From Hydrogenovibrio sp. 3SP14C1 (GTDB taxonomy: Bacteria; Pseudomonadota; Gammaproteobacteria; Thiomicrospirales; Thiomicrospiraceae): a stretch of 59,225 nucleotides of DNA. Each line of letters starts with the position of its first letter. The first letter of the stretch is position 1. This document shows positions 22,997 through 33,301 of this stretch, in pieces. The notes beneath the pieces are model-generated. The model searched no databases. It worked only from the letters and a program-made list of their open reading frames with translations, and had not been told where the DNA came from. The DNA lies in contig NZ_JARTLM010000013.1 of assembly GCF_029625905.1 (NCBI RefSeq), positions 1-59,225 of the forward strand, given 5' to 3'. The translations under genes were made by a program, and so were the position numbers.

Positions 22997-24664
22997 CTAG
23001 CGGTTAGATTGTGCCGTCTGTAGCATCTCTTTCGCATGTTTCAAGGTTTGTTCGGTGATTTTCATTCCACCGAGCATACGGGCCAACTCTTGAACGCGTT
23101 CTTCTGTTTTGAGTGCGATCACCTGAGTGGTGGTTTGGTCATTATTGGTTTGCTTACTGATATTCAGTTGTTGATCGCCATAAGCTGCGACTTGCGCAAG
23201 GTGGGTGATCGAGAAGATTTGGCGGTGACGCCCTAGTTGTTGCATTTTTTGGCCGACCACTTCCGCGATGCCGCCGCCAATACCAACATCTACTTCATCA
23301 AAGATCATAGACGGTAAACTGGCGACCTCGGCACTGGCGACCTGAATCGCTAAACTGATTCGGGAAAGTTCCCCGCCAGAAGCCACTTTAGCCAGCGGTT
23401 GTAATGGCTGACCTATGTTAGCCGTCACTTTAAACTGGGTGCTGTCTAATCCCAAGCGAGACGCTTTTTCACTTGGAAGCATTTCAATGGCAAACTGGCC
23501 ATTTTCCATGCCGAGTGTTTGCATGGTTTCGGTGACGGTTTGACCGAGTTTTATTGCAGCTTTCTGACGAGAAGTCGTTAAAGCTTCAGCCGCTTGATTA
23601 AATTCTGACCAGGCCTGGTCAATATTGTGTTTGAGCTGTTCAAGCGATTCACCTGATTGCATTATGGCGCTTAAGCTAGACTGGATCTCTTGGTGTTTGT
23701 TGACGAGTTCTTCTGGATCAAGCTGATATTTTTTAGCTAACCCAAAGAGCTCTGATAAACGCTCATCAACGGTTTGTAAACGTTCCGGGTCTAGTTCGAC
23801 TTGGTTGTTTTGTGACTGGATATCATCTGCGACTTCTTGGCATTCAATCTGAATGGTGTTCAGTTGTTGTAAAGCGTCGGACAGTTGCGGTGAAAATTCA
23901 CTGACTTTTTCCAGTTCTGAAATCGCATAGCTCAGTTTTTCAGTGACGCCACTTTCGCCTTCAATGATGTCATAGGCAGTAAACACCGCTTGTTTGATTT
24001 CATTGGCATGCGACAAGCTGTTTTGCTCTTCTGATAAGGTTTCAAACTCGTCAGCTTGTGGTTGAACTTTGTCGAACTCTTGTTGTTGAAAGCTGAGCAG
24101 TTCAATCTTGCTTTGACGATCTGTCTGGTCGTTGAGTAAGGCTTGGTATTCTTGGTTGAGTGTTTGCCAGGCCTGGTAGGTTTGAGCGGTATTGTTTAGT
24201 AACGTTTCATGCTGAGCATAGGCATCCACCAGTTCAAGTTGTTTGTTGGCGTGCATCAGAGATTGATGTTCGTGTTGACCATGAATATCAATCAAGAGAC
24301 TGCTGAGCGCTTTTAACTGTGAAACAGACGCGGGCAAGCCATTAATGTAGGCTTTTGAACGCCCTTCGGGGGTTAGCGTTCGGCGCAATAAGCATTCAAT
24401 GTCTTCATCCAGTTCATTTTCAGCTAACCAGAGCTGTACTTGTGGCAAATGCGTAATGTCAAAATCTGCGGTAATATCGGCTTTCGGGGTGCCGTGACGG
24501 ACTAAGCTACTGTCGGCTCTTTCGCCCAATGCCAATCCTAAAGCATCGAGCAAGATAGATTTTCCGGCACCGGTTTCCCCGGTTAACGTCGTAAACCCCG
24601 TGTCAAAATTGAGTTGAAGTTTTTCGATAAGAGCAAGATTTTGAATCGACAGTTCTTGTAGCAT
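22997..24664 (-). CDS. recN: DNA repair ATPase RecN
   Basis: This 555-aa SMC-like protein has an N-terminal Walker A GETGAGKS (about 30-37), long coiled-coil arms, ABC signature VASGGELSRISLA and Walker B MIFDEVDVGIGG near the end. RecN acts early in repair of double-strand breaks, tethering DNA. Its length equals the usual 550-560. It follows nadK by 41 bp, so the two are probably one transcript. No LexA box was seen upstream. Two CCAGGCCTGG copies lie inside it, each encoding Gln-Ala-Trp in the coiled-coil region. Confidence 0.95.
   Translation of the reverse strand: MLQELSIQNLALIEKLQLNFDTGFTTLTGETGAGKSILLDALGLALGERADSSLVRHGTPKADITADFDITHLPQVQLWLAENELDEDIECLLRRTLTPEGRSKAYINGLPASVSQLKALSSLLIDIHGQHEHQSLMHANKQLELVDAYAQHETLLNNTAQTYQAWQTLNQEYQALLNDQTDRQSKIELLSFQQQEFDKVQPQADEFETLSEEQNSLSHANEIKQAVFTAYDIIEGESGVTEKLSYAISELEKVSEFSPQLSDALQQLNTIQIECQEVADDIQSQNNQVELDPERLQTVDERLSELFGLAKKYQLDPEELVNKHQEIQSSLSAIMQSGESLEQLKHNIDQAWSEFNQAAEALTTSRQKAAIKLGQTVTETMQTLGMENGQFAIEMLPSEKASRLGLDSTQFKVTANIGQPLQPLAKVASGGELSRISLAIQVASAEVASLPSMIFDEVDVGIGGGIAEVVGQKMQQLGRHRQIFSITHLAQVAAYGDQQLNISKQTNNDQTTTQVIALKTEERVQELARMLGGMKITEQTLKHAKEMLQTAQSNR
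23609..23618. repeat. CCAGGCCTGG palindrome, copy 4 (inside recN)
   Basis: Read on the gene strand as GAC-CAG-GCC-TGG (Asp-Gln-Ala-Trp) in IDQAWSE of RecN. Confidence 0.9.
24167..24176. repeat. CCAGGCCTGG palindrome, copy 5 (inside recN)
   Basis: Read on the gene strand as TAC-CAG-GCC-TGG (Tyr-Gln-Ala-Trp) in TYQAWQT of RecN, 558 bp from copy 4. Confidence 0.9.
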
Positions 24665-24705
24665 AGGTTTCTCAAAATTCGTTAGCCAAGGGAAGGCACT
24701 TTACA

Positions 24706-25581
24706 CTAAAGTTTTTGTCCCCAGTTCAGTTTTGCGCGTAATAGTTCATAGTGATCATGATTTTTAGGATGAACCATTTTAATGAAGTTGGGATGACGTG
24801 TCACATAGGTTTCATGTTTGGCTTCAATTTGAAAGGTCAGCTGTCCATCACAGATAATTGAGGCAGTGCCATTACAATTGTCATGCGGTCGAATTAAAAT
24901 TTCGCTGTCACCGGACACCACGACCGGGCGGTTACTCATGGTGTGTGGGTTGATGGACACGAGTGTCATTGCATTCAAACCGGGATCAACAATCGGCCCG
25001 CCAGCGGATAAAGAATAAGCGGTTGATCCGGTGGGGGTGGCGATAATCAAGCCGTCGGAACGCTGACTGTTCAGAAAACGGTTGTCCACAAAGGTTTCGA
25101 ATTCAATCATGCGCGGTGAGTCGTTTTTGTGTAACACCACATCATTGAAAGCGACTTCATCAAATAAGGTTTCGCCATCTTTTTTGATCAGGACGTGCAG
25201 CAGGGTTCTTTCTTCACAGGTGTAATCGTCTGCCAGCACTTCGTCCAGCGTAACCATCATGGTGTCAGGGGAAACATCGGTTAAAAACCCTAAACGGCCT
25301 AAGTTGACGCCAAGAATCGGGATGTTGTAATCCACAATATAGCGGGCGACGTCCAGAAAAGTTCCGTCGCCACCAACCACGACGGCAAAATCAATCTCTT
25401 TCATGAGTTCATCACGTTCTAAACGCGCTATGCCGTAGCGCTCTATCGGAAAGTCAGCACAAGAGCGTTGATCTAAAATGACGGTTTTCTTTTTCTTTTG
25501 AAAATATAAAATCAGTTTATCAATCAAATCCCATGATTGAATGCCGCTGTATTTACCAAAAATACCGATTTTATTAAACAT
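24706..25581 (-). CDS. nadK: NAD kinase
   Basis: This 291-aa protein has the NAD kinase motifs GGDGTFLDVAR (the catalytic GGDG), LGVNLGRLGFLTDV and TPTGSTAYSLSAGGPIV. It phosphorylates NAD to NADP using ATP. Length is the same as the E. coli enzyme (292). It is the first gene of a nadK-recN unit and diverges from hrcA across 189 bp, an arrangement common in gammaproteobacteria (grpE/nadK/recN). Confidence 0.95.
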   Translation of the reverse strand: MFNKIGIFGKYSGIQSWDLIDKLILYFQKKKKTVILDQRSCADFPIERYGIARLERDELMKEIDFAVVVGGDGTFLDVARYIVDYNIPILGVNLGRLGFLTDVSPDTMMVTLDEVLADDYTCEERTLLHVLIKKDGETLFDEVAFNDVVLHKNDSPRMIEFETFVDNRFLNSQRSDGLIIATPTGSTAYSLSAGGPIVDPGLNAMTLVSINPHTMSNRPVVVSGDSEILIRPHDNCNGTASIICDGQLTFQIEAKHETYVTRHPNFIKMVHPKNHDHYELLRAKLNWGQKL

Positions 25582-25770
25582 TGACCGAGTCCTTAATGTC
25601 TTGCAAATCGTGTTTTAAACAGGATTTGTTTAAGTCTGCTTGAAAATTAAAAAATTGTTCCCATAATACTGATAACTTCACGCCAAATAGTCAACTGAGA
25701 AATACTATTTAATTCAGATTATTTAGGCGTGTCATGAACCGTAACGCAGTAATCAAAAATAAGTCTATTT

Positions 25771-26799
25771 ATGAATTTAAATGATCGTTCGCAATTACTT
25801 TTTAAACACTTGATGGCATTATACCTAAATGATGGAAAGCCTGTCGGGTCATCCGTATTAGCGAAATTGCCGGATGTATCGGTGAGTTCTGCGACCGTTC
25901 GAAACGTGATGTCGGATTTGGAGAAAATGGGGTTAATCCATTCTCCCCACACCTCAGCCGGGCGTATACCAACCGATCATGGGTTCCGAGTGTTTGTCGA
26001 TTCTATTTTGACAGTTCAACCTTTAAATTCTTCTTTAACACAAGAAATTCACCAAGGCTTTACTCAAGCACAAACGCAAGAAGAGTTATTGGGCTCGGCA
26101 TCGAATATCTTATCGGGATTGACGGGCATGGCGAGTTTGGTGATGTTGCCAAATCAAGATCAAGAAACTTTACGTCATATTGATTTCGTTAAGCTCAATA
26201 ATAAACGTGTCTTGGTGGTTTTGGTTTTGAATGACCAGGATGTGCAGAACCGAATTATTGAATTTGAAGAAGAAGTCTCCCCATCCCACTTGATTCAAGC
26301 GGCGAATTTTTTAAATGAAAATTTTGCCGGGCGTCATTTATCTGAAGTAAAAAGATTGCTGGTAGATCGTTTGGACGAGTTACGCAAAACCATGGATGCG
26401 CTGATGCTGTCGATTGTTGAAGCAACTGATCAAGTGATCGAGCAGAAAATGCAGAAAAGCGCGCCTTATTTTGTGTCAGGGAAAACCAATTTGTTAAATT
26501 ACGATGAATTGGCAGATGCTGAAAAGCTTAAAGCTTTATTCCATTCTTTTGAAGAACACTCAGATATGTTAAGCCTACTCAATAAAAGTATGCAGGCCAG
26601 TGGTGTTCAAGTCTTTATTGGTAATGAATGCGGTAATGAAACTTATCAAAACTGTAGCGTCATCACCACGCCTTATGAACGAGAAGGCGAAGTGATGGGG
26701 GTGTTAGGTGTGGTCGGTCCGAGTCGAATGCCGTATGACAGAATCGTTCCAAAAGTCGATATGACGGCTCGAATCTTAAGCTCTCTATTGCGAAAATAA
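25771..26799 (+). CDS. hrcA: Heat-shock repressor HrcA
   Basis: This 342-aa protein has an N-terminal winged helix (LFKHLMALYLNDGKPVGSS, SSATVRNVMSDLEKMGLI, SPHTSAGRIPTD) and the HrcA effector domain ending in ITTPYEREGEVMGVLGVVGP. HrcA binds CIRCE operators and needs GroE for activity. It precedes grpE-dnaK-dnaJ, the classical place. No CIRCE element (TTAGCACTC-N9-GAGTGCTAA) is seen near it or near grpE or dnaK, so its target is probably groESL elsewhere. It is closed by a palindromic terminator 4 bp after the stop. Confidence 0.95.
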   Translation: MNLNDRSQLLFKHLMALYLNDGKPVGSSVLAKLPDVSVSSATVRNVMSDLEKMGLIHSPHTSAGRIPTDHGFRVFVDSILTVQPLNSSLTQEIHQGFTQAQTQEELLGSASNILSGLTGMASLVMLPNQDQETLRHIDFVKLNNKRVLVVLVLNDQDVQNRIIEFEEEVSPSHLIQAANFLNENFAGRHLSEVKRLLVDRLDELRKTMDALMLSIVEATDQVIEQKMQKSAPYFVSGKTNLLNYDELADAEKLKALFHSFEEHSDMLSLLNKSMQASGVQVFIGNECGNETYQNCSVITTPYEREGEVMGVLGVVGPSRMPYDRIVPKVDMTARILSSLLRK

Positions 26800-26822
26800 A
26801 CAGCCAGGCCTGGCTGTTTTTT
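26798..26822 (+). terminator. Terminator of hrcA with CCAGGCCTGG palindrome, copy 6
   Basis: The 20-base perfect palindrome AACAGCCAGGCCTGGCTGTT, centred on the 10-mer at 26804-26813, is followed by further T. The stem would be 8 bp with GGCC as loop. It overlaps the end of the hrcA stop codon region. Confidence 0.9.
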
Positions 26823-26873
26823 AATCTCGTATTGTCGGGTTTAAAAAATTCCCTAAAATTTTTTCTTTTTTGG

Positions 26874-26901
26874 CTTGAATCCACAAAATGCGTCCTTATA
26901 A
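26874..26901 (+). promoter_or_regulatory. Sigma-32-like promoter of grpE
   Basis: CTTGAA (26874-26879) and CCTTATAA (26894-26901) are 14 bp apart, close to the heat-shock consensus CTTGAAA-N11-16-CCCCATNT. The same two boxes with the same spacing occur before dnaK. Confidence 0.6.
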
Positions 26902-26940
26902 ACCTTGTGAATTAAAAATATCATATTTTGGAGATTTTTT

Positions 26941-27501
26941 ATGTCTGATAACAAGACAGAACTTAATGAAGAACAACATAATGCAACAGCTGAAGGTGAT
27001 GTGTCAGAAGAAACGCATCAAGCAGAGGATGCGGTTGAACACGATCTTGAAGCCATGTTAGATGAAGCAAAGAAAGAAGCGGAATCTCAAAAAGAATTAG
27101 CGTTGCGCACGCTGGCGGATATGGAAAATTTAAAACGCCGCACGCGATTAGATGTCGAAAGCGCTCATAAGTTCGCTTTGGAAAAATTTGTCAATGAATT
27201 GCTACCGGTTTTGGATTCAATGGAAATGGGATTGGATGCTTCTTCAAAAGAAGATGCGACAATTGAAAGTATCCGTGAAGGTCTGGATATGACATTCAAG
27301 CAATGCCTAGATGTCATGCAGAAGTTCAATGTTGAGCGTGTTAATCCAGCTGGTGAGAAATTTGACCCACAATTACACGAAGCGATGACGATGATTCCGT
27401 CGCCAGAACATGATTCTCAAATGGTGATCGAAGTTTTCCAGAAAGGGTATGTGTTAAATGACCGCTTGGTTCGTCCAGCACGTGTTGTGGTGGCTGAGTA
27501 A
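26941..27501 (+). CDS. grpE: Nucleotide exchange factor GrpE
   Basis: This 186-aa protein has an acidic N-terminus, a long helix (EAKKEAESQKELALRTLADMENLKRR) and the C-terminal beta domain (GEKFDPQLHEAMTMIPSPEHDSQ... VFQKGYVLNDRLVRPARVVVA). GrpE releases ADP from DnaK. The length is slightly below the E. coli protein (197). It has its own sigma-32-like promoter and a TTTGGAGA ribosome site. Confidence 0.95.
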   Translation: MSDNKTELNEEQHNATAEGDVSEETHQAEDAVEHDLEAMLDEAKKEAESQKELALRTLADMENLKRRTRLDVESAHKFALEKFVNELLPVLDSMEMGLDASSKEDATIESIREGLDMTFKQCLDVMQKFNVERVNPAGEKFDPQLHEAMTMIPSPEHDSQMVIEVFQKGYVLNDRLVRPARVVVAE

Positions 27502-27538
27502 AAATCTTAAAAAAATGCGAAAAAAATTGTATGTAAGC

Positions 27539-27566
27539 CTTGAATAATAAATCAACTGCCTTATAT
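27539..27566 (+). promoter_or_regulatory. Sigma-32-like promoter of dnaK
   Basis: CTTGAA (27539-27544) and CCTTATAT (27559-27566), 14 bp apart, repeat the arrangement seen before grpE. dnaK thus seems to have its own heat-shock promoter rather than relying on readthrough. Confidence 0.6.
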
Positions 27567-27641
27567 ACAACGTAACGTTAAAAGTTTTAATTAAAGTTAA
27601 AAATATCTCGCCCCTGATGGCGATGAAATTTGGAGAAGATT

Positions 27642-29558
27642 ATGGGAAGAATTATCGGGATTGACTTAGGGACAACAAACTCTTGTGTCGCAGTCATGGA
27701 AGGAAAAGAAACAAAAGTAATTCCTAACGCAGAAGGTGCACGTACAACGCCTTCTATCGTTGCTTATGCTGACGATGGTGAAGTATTGGTTGGGGATTCT
27801 GCAAAACGTCAAGCAGTGACAAACCCTGAAAATACATTGTTCGCTATCAAGCGTTTGATTGGTCGTCGTGCAGATGATGCCGTGGTTGAAAAAGATAAAG
27901 ACATGGTGTCTTACAAAATTATCGCAGCAGATAATGGCGATGCATGGGTACAAGTGGGTGATAAGAAATTATCTCCACAAGAAGTGTCTGCTCGTACTTT
28001 GATGAAAATGAAAAAGACAGCAGAAGATTATTTAGGTCATGAAGTGACGGAAGCGGTTATCACAGTACCGGCTTACTTTAACGATTCTCAGCGTCAAGCA
28101 ACGAAAGATGCCGGTAAAATCGCGGGTCTAGAAGTTAAGCGTATTATCAATGAGCCAACTGCTGCGGCATTGGCTTATGGGATGGATAAAGTCAAAACGG
28201 ATAGCAAAATCGCGGTTTACGACTTAGGTGGTGGGACATTCGATATCTCAATCATCGAAGTTGCTGATCTAGATGGTGAAAAGCAAGTTGAAGTTTTATC
28301 AACCAATGGTGACACTTTCTTAGGGGGTGAAGACTTCGATAATGTGATCGTTGACTACATCGCAACCGAGTTTAAGAAAGATCAAAATGTTGACTTGAAA
28401 CTGGATAAATTGGCTCTTCAACGTGTTCGTGAAGCCGCTGAAAAAGCTAAAATTGAGCTTTCTTCACGTGAGCAAACAGACATTAACTTGCCATACGTAA
28501 CGGCTGATGCTACGGGGCCTAAGCATTTAAATATGAAGATTACCCGTGCGAAGTTCGAGTCGCTAATTGAAGGGCTGGTTCAGCGTTCTATCGATCCTTG
28601 TAAAACAGCACTTAAAGATGCTGGTTTATCAGCTTCTGAAATTGATGATGTTATCTTGGTGGGTGGTTCAACGCGTGTTCCAATGGTTCAAGCGGCAGTT
28701 AAAGAGTTCTTCGGTAAAGAGCCTCGTAAAGATGTTAACCCGGATGAAGCGGTGGCAATGGGTGCTGCAATTCAAGGGGGTGTCTTATCAGGTGATGTGA
28801 ACGACGTTCTTCTTTTAGACGTAACGCCTTTATCTCTAGGGATTGAGACAATGGGTGGCGTGATGACGAAGTTGATCGAGAAAAACACAACGATTCCAAC
28901 GCGTAAATCACAAACCTTCTCGACTGCTGAAGACAACCAGTCAGCGGTAACCATTCACGTACTTCAAGGTGAGCGTGAGATGTCATCAGGGAACAAGTCT
29001 TTAGGACAATTCAACCTAGATGAGATTCCACCAGCGCAACGTGGTACGCCGCAAATCGAAGTGACGTTTGATATTGATGCCAATGGTATCTTGAACGTTT
29101 CTGCAAAAGATAAAGCGACGAACAAAGAGCAACACATCACTATCCAAGCGTCATCAGGTCTATCTGAAGAAGAAGTAGAAGCGATGGTTAAGGATGCAGA
29201 GGCCCATGCCGCTGAAGATGCGAAACTAAAAGAATTGGTTGAAGCGCGTAACCAAGCGGATGCAATGGTTCACGGCACCAAGAAGCTTTTAGATGAGCAA
29301 GGTGAAGGGGTTGATGCCTCTGAAAAAGAAGCAATTGAAAAAGCGATTGCGGACCTTGAAGAAGCTATTAAAGGCGATGACAAAGCAGTCATCGAAGAGA
29401 AGACTCAAGCTTTGGCAACAGCAAGTCAGAAACTGGCTGAAAAAGCTTATGCACAGCCAGGTGCAGATGCGGGTGCTGAGCAGCAAGGTTCTGAAAACAA
29501 TGCAGACGACGACGTCGTTGACGCTGAGTTTGAAGAAGTGAACGATGACAAAAAATAA
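27642..29558 (+). CDS. dnaK: Chaperone DnaK (Hsp70)
   Basis: This 638-aa protein is a complete Hsp70: [17 protein letters not shown] at the start, phosphate-binding [14 protein letters not shown], adenosine motif [11 protein letters not shown], linker [15 protein letters not shown], a substrate-binding domain and a helical lid ending [12 protein letters not shown]. Same length as E. coli DnaK. ATG 27642 is chosen over an in-frame upstream ATG at 27630 because the protein then begins [10 protein letters not shown] as in its relatives and GGAGA is well spaced. A terminator at 29606-29634 separates it from dnaJ. Confidence 0.98.
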   Translation: MGRIIGIDLGTTNSCVAVMEGKETKVIPNAEGARTTPSIVAYADDGEVLVGDSAKRQAVTNPENTLFAIKRLIGRRADDAVVEKDKDMVSYKIIAADNGDAWVQVGDKKLSPQEVSARTLMKMKKTAEDYLGHEVTEAVITVPAYFNDSQRQATKDAGKIAGLEVKRIINEPTAAALAYGMDKVKTDSKIAVYDLGGGTFDISIIEVADLDGEKQVEVLSTNGDTFLGGEDFDNVIVDYIATEFKKDQNVDLKLDKLALQRVREAAEKAKIELSSREQTDINLPYVTADATGPKHLNMKITRAKFESLIEGLVQRSIDPCKTALKDAGLSASEIDDVILVGGSTRVPMVQAAVKEFFGKEPRKDVNPDEAVAMGAAIQGGVLSGDVNDVLLLDVTPLSLGIETMGGVMTKLIEKNTTIPTRKSQTFSTAEDNQSAVTIHVLQGEREMSSGNKSLGQFNLDEIPPAQRGTPQIEVTFDIDANGILNVSAKDKATNKEQHITIQASSGLSEEEVEAMVKDAEAHAAEDAKLKELVEARNQADAMVHGTKKLLDEQGEGVDASEKEAIEKAIADLEEAIKGDDKAVIEEKTQALATASQKLAEKAYAQPGADAGAEQQGSENNADDDVVDAEFEEVNDDKK

Positions 29559-29605
29559 TTCTTTTACGGGTTAAAAGAGTATTGATTGTCAAAATCGGTA
29601 TAATT

Positions 29606-29634
29606 CGGGCAATTCTTCGGGATTGCCCGTTTTT
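29606..29634 (+). terminator. Terminator of dnaK
   Basis: CGGGCAAT/ATTGCCCG form an 8-bp stem around TCTTCGGG, followed by TTTTT. Confidence 0.9.
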
Positions 29635-29699
29635 ATATGTTTCATTAATGAATTAATTACGATTCAAAAGAGTGCTGTGTCTTTTGGCTTTGTGTTTGA

Positions 29700-29726
29700 A
29701 AAATGACCAGGCCTGGTTGTTTTTAA
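29700..29726 (+). terminator. Hairpin with CCAGGCCTGG palindrome, copy 7
   Basis: The 10-mer at 29707-29716 with weak flanking pairs and a TTTTT run lies between the dnaK terminator and dnaJ. It is a second, weaker hairpin about 75 bp after the strong one; with dnaK already terminated, its role is unclear. Confidence 0.65.
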
Positions 29727-29795
29727 GCTAAATAAAAGTAAACAGTGTTGTTTTGAATATTAATTTTTAAAAAGATCAAAAGAAAATAAACCGTT

Positions 29796-30959
29796 ATGAG
29801 CAAAAGAGATTATTACGAAATTCTAGAAGTTTCTGCCACTGCGTCAGAAGGGGAAATCAAAAAAGCCTATCGCAAATTGGCGATGCGCTACCATCCTGAT
29901 CGAAACCCAGATAATGAGGAAGCGGAAGATAAATTCAAAGAAGCCTCTGAAGCTTATGAAGTGTTATCTGATGCGCAAAAACGTCAAGCGTATGACCAGT
30001 TTGGACATGCGGGCGTGGATGGCAGTGCTGGTCATGGCGGCTTCGGCGGTGGTGGCTTCGCAGATTTTGGTGATATCTTTGGTGATATTTTCGGCGGTGG
30101 ATTTGGGGGAGGGCCTCGTGGTCCGCAACCTGGGAACGATTTGCAGTATGAATTGGAAATCTCTTTAGAAGATGCTTTTAGTGGTACCACTGTCGATGTT
30201 CGTATTCCAACCAAAGAACTCTGTGAGAGTTGTGATGGTTCTGGCGCTGAAGCTGGGTCTGATGTTGAAACCTGCCCGACCTGTAATGGGATTGGTCAAG
30301 TGCGCGTTCAGCAAGGCTTCTTTGCTGTTTCTCGATCTTGTCCAAACTGTCATGGTACCGGGAAGCTTATTAAAACGCCATGTAAAACGTGTCGTGGAGA
30401 AGGGTATAAGCACAGCAGCAAAACCCTTTCCGTTAAAATTCCGGCTGGGGTAGATAACGGGGATCGTATTCGTTTACAAGGTGAAGGGGAAGCCGGTGAA
30501 CCAGGTGCTCCACACGGTGATTTATATGTCCGTATTCGTGTGAAAGAGCATGAAATCTTTCAACGAGATGGCACAACTTTGTTCTGTGATTTACCGCTTT
30601 CTTTTGCGACGGCAACACTGGGCGGCTCGATGGATGTGCCGACCTTAAGTGGCAAGGCGAATCTAAAAATTCCAGCGGGTACTCAATCGGGGCAGCGCTT
30701 TAAATTAGGCGGCAAAGGTGTGAAGTCGGTGCGTTCATCGCATATAGGCGATATGATTGTTGAAGTGCATATCGAAACCCCTGTGAAGTTGACTTCTGAA
30801 CAGAAAGAACTGTTAAAAGCATTTGACGAAAGTTTACAAGGCAAGCATCATAAGCAGCACAGCCCGAAAACACATAGTTTTTTTGATTCTGTCAAAGCTT
30901 TCTTTAAAGGCGATGACGAAGATGAAGGCAAAGACAAAAAAGATGGGCCTTGGAATTAA
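29796..30959 (+). CDS. dnaJ: Chaperone DnaJ (Hsp40)
   Basis: This 387-aa type I DnaJ has the J domain with HPD (RYHPDRNPD), a Gly/Phe-rich linker (about 76-110), four zinc repeats [24 protein letters not shown] and CKTCRGEG, then the substrate-binding domain. It stimulates DnaK ATPase and delivers clients. dapB follows after 13 bp, so the two may be co-transcribed, as in other gammaproteobacteria. Confidence 0.98.
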   Translation: MSKRDYYEILEVSATASEGEIKKAYRKLAMRYHPDRNPDNEEAEDKFKEASEAYEVLSDAQKRQAYDQFGHAGVDGSAGHGGFGGGGFADFGDIFGDIFGGGFGGGPRGPQPGNDLQYELEISLEDAFSGTTVDVRIPTKELCESCDGSGAEAGSDVETCPTCNGIGQVRVQQGFFAVSRSCPNCHGTGKLIKTPCKTCRGEGYKHSSKTLSVKIPAGVDNGDRIRLQGEGEAGEPGAPHGDLYVRIRVKEHEIFQRDGTTLFCDLPLSFATATLGGSMDVPTLSGKANLKIPAGTQSGQRFKLGGKGVKSVRSSHIGDMIVEVHIETPVKLTSEQKELLKAFDESLQGKHHKQHSPKTHSFFDSVKAFFKGDDEDEGKDKKDGPWN

Positions 30960-30963
30960 TTAG

Positions 30964-31773
<810 letters not shown>

Positions 31774-31797
31774 TCGATTTTCAAATAAGTTCTGTAT

Positions 31798-31828
31798 AAA
31801 AGGCGTTCCTGATGTGAACGCCTTTTTT
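31798..31828 (+). terminator. Terminator of dapB
   Basis: AAAGGCGTTC-type stem pairing with GAACGCCTTT around CTGATGT, followed by six T. Confidence 0.9.
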
Positions 31829-31921
31829 ATTTTAGGACGGGGCAGATCAATTTATCCATAAAAAACATTGATATAGTAAAATAGCATTACGCCATTATTA
31901 ATTCATAAGAGTTGACCTGAC

Positions 31922-32077
31922 ATGAACCGCAAGAAAAAAATTTCGCAGAAAATCGCTAAACGCCTGAAAAATGCCAGTGCGAAAAAAAGCCCTAAAAAGA
32001 AAGAACGTTATATCCCGAAAGCAGAAAGGGAAGCCATGGCATTGGAAGCTGAGCAAAAAAACACTTCTGAAGATTAG
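31922..32077 (+). CDS. Small basic DUF2986-like protein
   Basis: A 51-aa lysine-rich protein beginning MNRKKKISQKIAKRLKNAS, with RYIPKAEREAMALEAE in its second half. This is the pattern of the DUF2986 family known from marine gammaproteobacteria. No function is known; the charge suggests contact with RNA or ribosomes, which is speculation. The gene has its own position after the dapB terminator, with a weak upstream ribosome site. Confidence 0.7.
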   Translation: MNRKKKISQKIAKRLKNASAKKSPKKKERYIPKAEREAMALEAEQKNTSED

Positions 32078-32183
32078 GAGTTTGATTTAAATTAAAGGTT
32101 TATTCATTTTTTTCGGGAGTAAAAAAAGTAATATATTTTAGGAAGGGTGTCGTCTGGCATCTATCTTGTCAAGGAGAAGATCT

Positions 32184-32699
32184 ATGGTGAATTCACTTCG
32201 ATACGCTCAAAAAATTGCTTTTTTACTCAGTGCATTATTGTTCTCAAGTCTTTCGTACTCTGCCAATCCGGATATTTTGACGGTTAAAAATAAACAAGAT
32301 ATTAAAGTTGTTTACGATATTAACCAAAACAACATCCAGGCGGGTATTGGAAAAGGGTTATATTACGTCAGAGGCTTGTTACAGGCCTATCAAAAGCAAG
32401 GTGTTTCAAATAAGCAGCTGCATATTAGTGTTGTAGTACATGGTGCCGCAGCCTACTGGTTGTTAAAAGATAAGCCTTATCAAAAGTTTACTGGTAACCC
32501 TTTTGATGTGAATGCGAACAAAAAAGTCGTTCAGGACCTGTTGGGTCTTGGTGTCAGTGTTGAAATATGCCATGTGACAATGAAAGGGTATGGCTGGACG
32601 GCAGAGGACGTTTTGCCCGGTGTGAAACTCGTGTTTGATGCTTATACCCGAATGATTGACCTGCAGCAGCAAGGTTATGCTTACATTAAGTTTTTCTAA
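32184..32699 (+). CDS. Periplasmic DsrE-family protein
   Basis: This 171-aa protein has an N-terminal signal peptide (to about SYSA, residue 27) and a DsrE/DsrF-like fold, marked by VVHGAAAYWLL and LGVSVEICHVTMKGYGW with a single conserved-type Cys. DsrE-like proteins carry sulfur or bind small ligands; periplasmic ones are frequent in sulfur oxidisers. ATG 32184 follows AAGGAGA; an in-frame TTG at 32166 is less likely. The catalytic role is uncertain. Confidence 0.75.
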   Translation: MVNSLRYAQKIAFLLSALLFSSLSYSANPDILTVKNKQDIKVVYDINQNNIQAGIGKGLYYVRGLLQAYQKQGVSNKQLHISVVVHGAAAYWLLKDKPYQKFTGNPFDVNANKKVVQDLLGLGVSVEICHVTMKGYGWTAEDVLPGVKLVFDAYTRMIDLQQQGYAYIKFF

Positions 32700-32722
32700 C
32701 CAATTTAATTTTATGATAGGAC

Positions 32723-33148
32723 ATGCTCGACTTGTTAGTTATTTCCAATACGGTTTCTATTCCAGGTAACGAAATTGAGCTTACGGCGATTCGTTCGCAA
32801 GGCGCTGGCGGACAAAATGTGAATAAGGTCGCTTCGGCGATTCATTTACGTTTTGATATTGCGGCGTCTTCTTTGCCTGACTTTTACAAACAACGATTGC
32901 TTGCGTTACAAGATTCTCGTATTACCAAGCAGGGTGTAGTGGTGATTAAGTCACAACAATTTCGAACGCAGGAAGCAAATCGGGAAAGTGCTTTAGAACG
33001 TTTGCGAATGTTGATTAAATCCGTCGCTGTGGTGAAGAAAAGGCGCGTAGCGACTAAACCCACTAAAGGCTCTCAGCGTCGTCGCCTGGAAAGTAAAACG
33101 AAAAAAGGTCGAACCAAAGCATTACGACAAAAGGTGCAGCTTGATTAG
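32723..33148 (+). CDS. arfB: Ribosome-rescue peptidyl-tRNA hydrolase ArfB
   Basis: This 141-aa protein has the release-factor motif GAGGQNVNK (about 28-36) and a basic C-terminal tail (KKRRVATKPTKGSQRRRLESK) that enters the empty mRNA channel. ArfB frees stalled ribosomes lacking a stop codon. The length matches E. coli YaeJ (140). A palindromic terminator follows the stop. Confidence 0.92.
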   Translation: MLDLLVISNTVSIPGNEIELTAIRSQGAGGQNVNKVASAIHLRFDIAASSLPDFYKQRLLALQDSRITKQGVVVIKSQQFRTQEANRESALERLRMLIKSVAVVKKRRVATKPTKGSQRRRLESKTKKGRTKALRQKVQLD

Positions 33149-33169
33149 CATGCCTTTTTTTCTTTAAAT

Positions 33170-33190
33170 AAACAGCCAGGCCTGGCTGTA
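33170..33190 (+). terminator. Terminator of arfB with CCAGGCCTGG palindrome, copy 8
   Basis: AACAGCCAGGCCTGGCTGTA is almost identical to the hrcA copy, with the 10-mer at 33176-33185. The T run is short (ATTT), so termination may be weaker. Confidence 0.75.
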
Positions 33191-33301
33191 TTTGATGATT
33201 AAACGATTATTAAGTTAATTATTGTGTGTTACTATATTGTAACATTTTAATTCTTTTTGACCGTTTAACGGTGTTCTTTTCGATGGAGAGAGCCTTCTAT
33301 T

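Noticed and set aside
25582-27641. CIRCE operator near hrcA, grpE or dnaK
   Set aside because: No TTAGCACTC/GAGTGCTAA pair was found by eye in these gaps.
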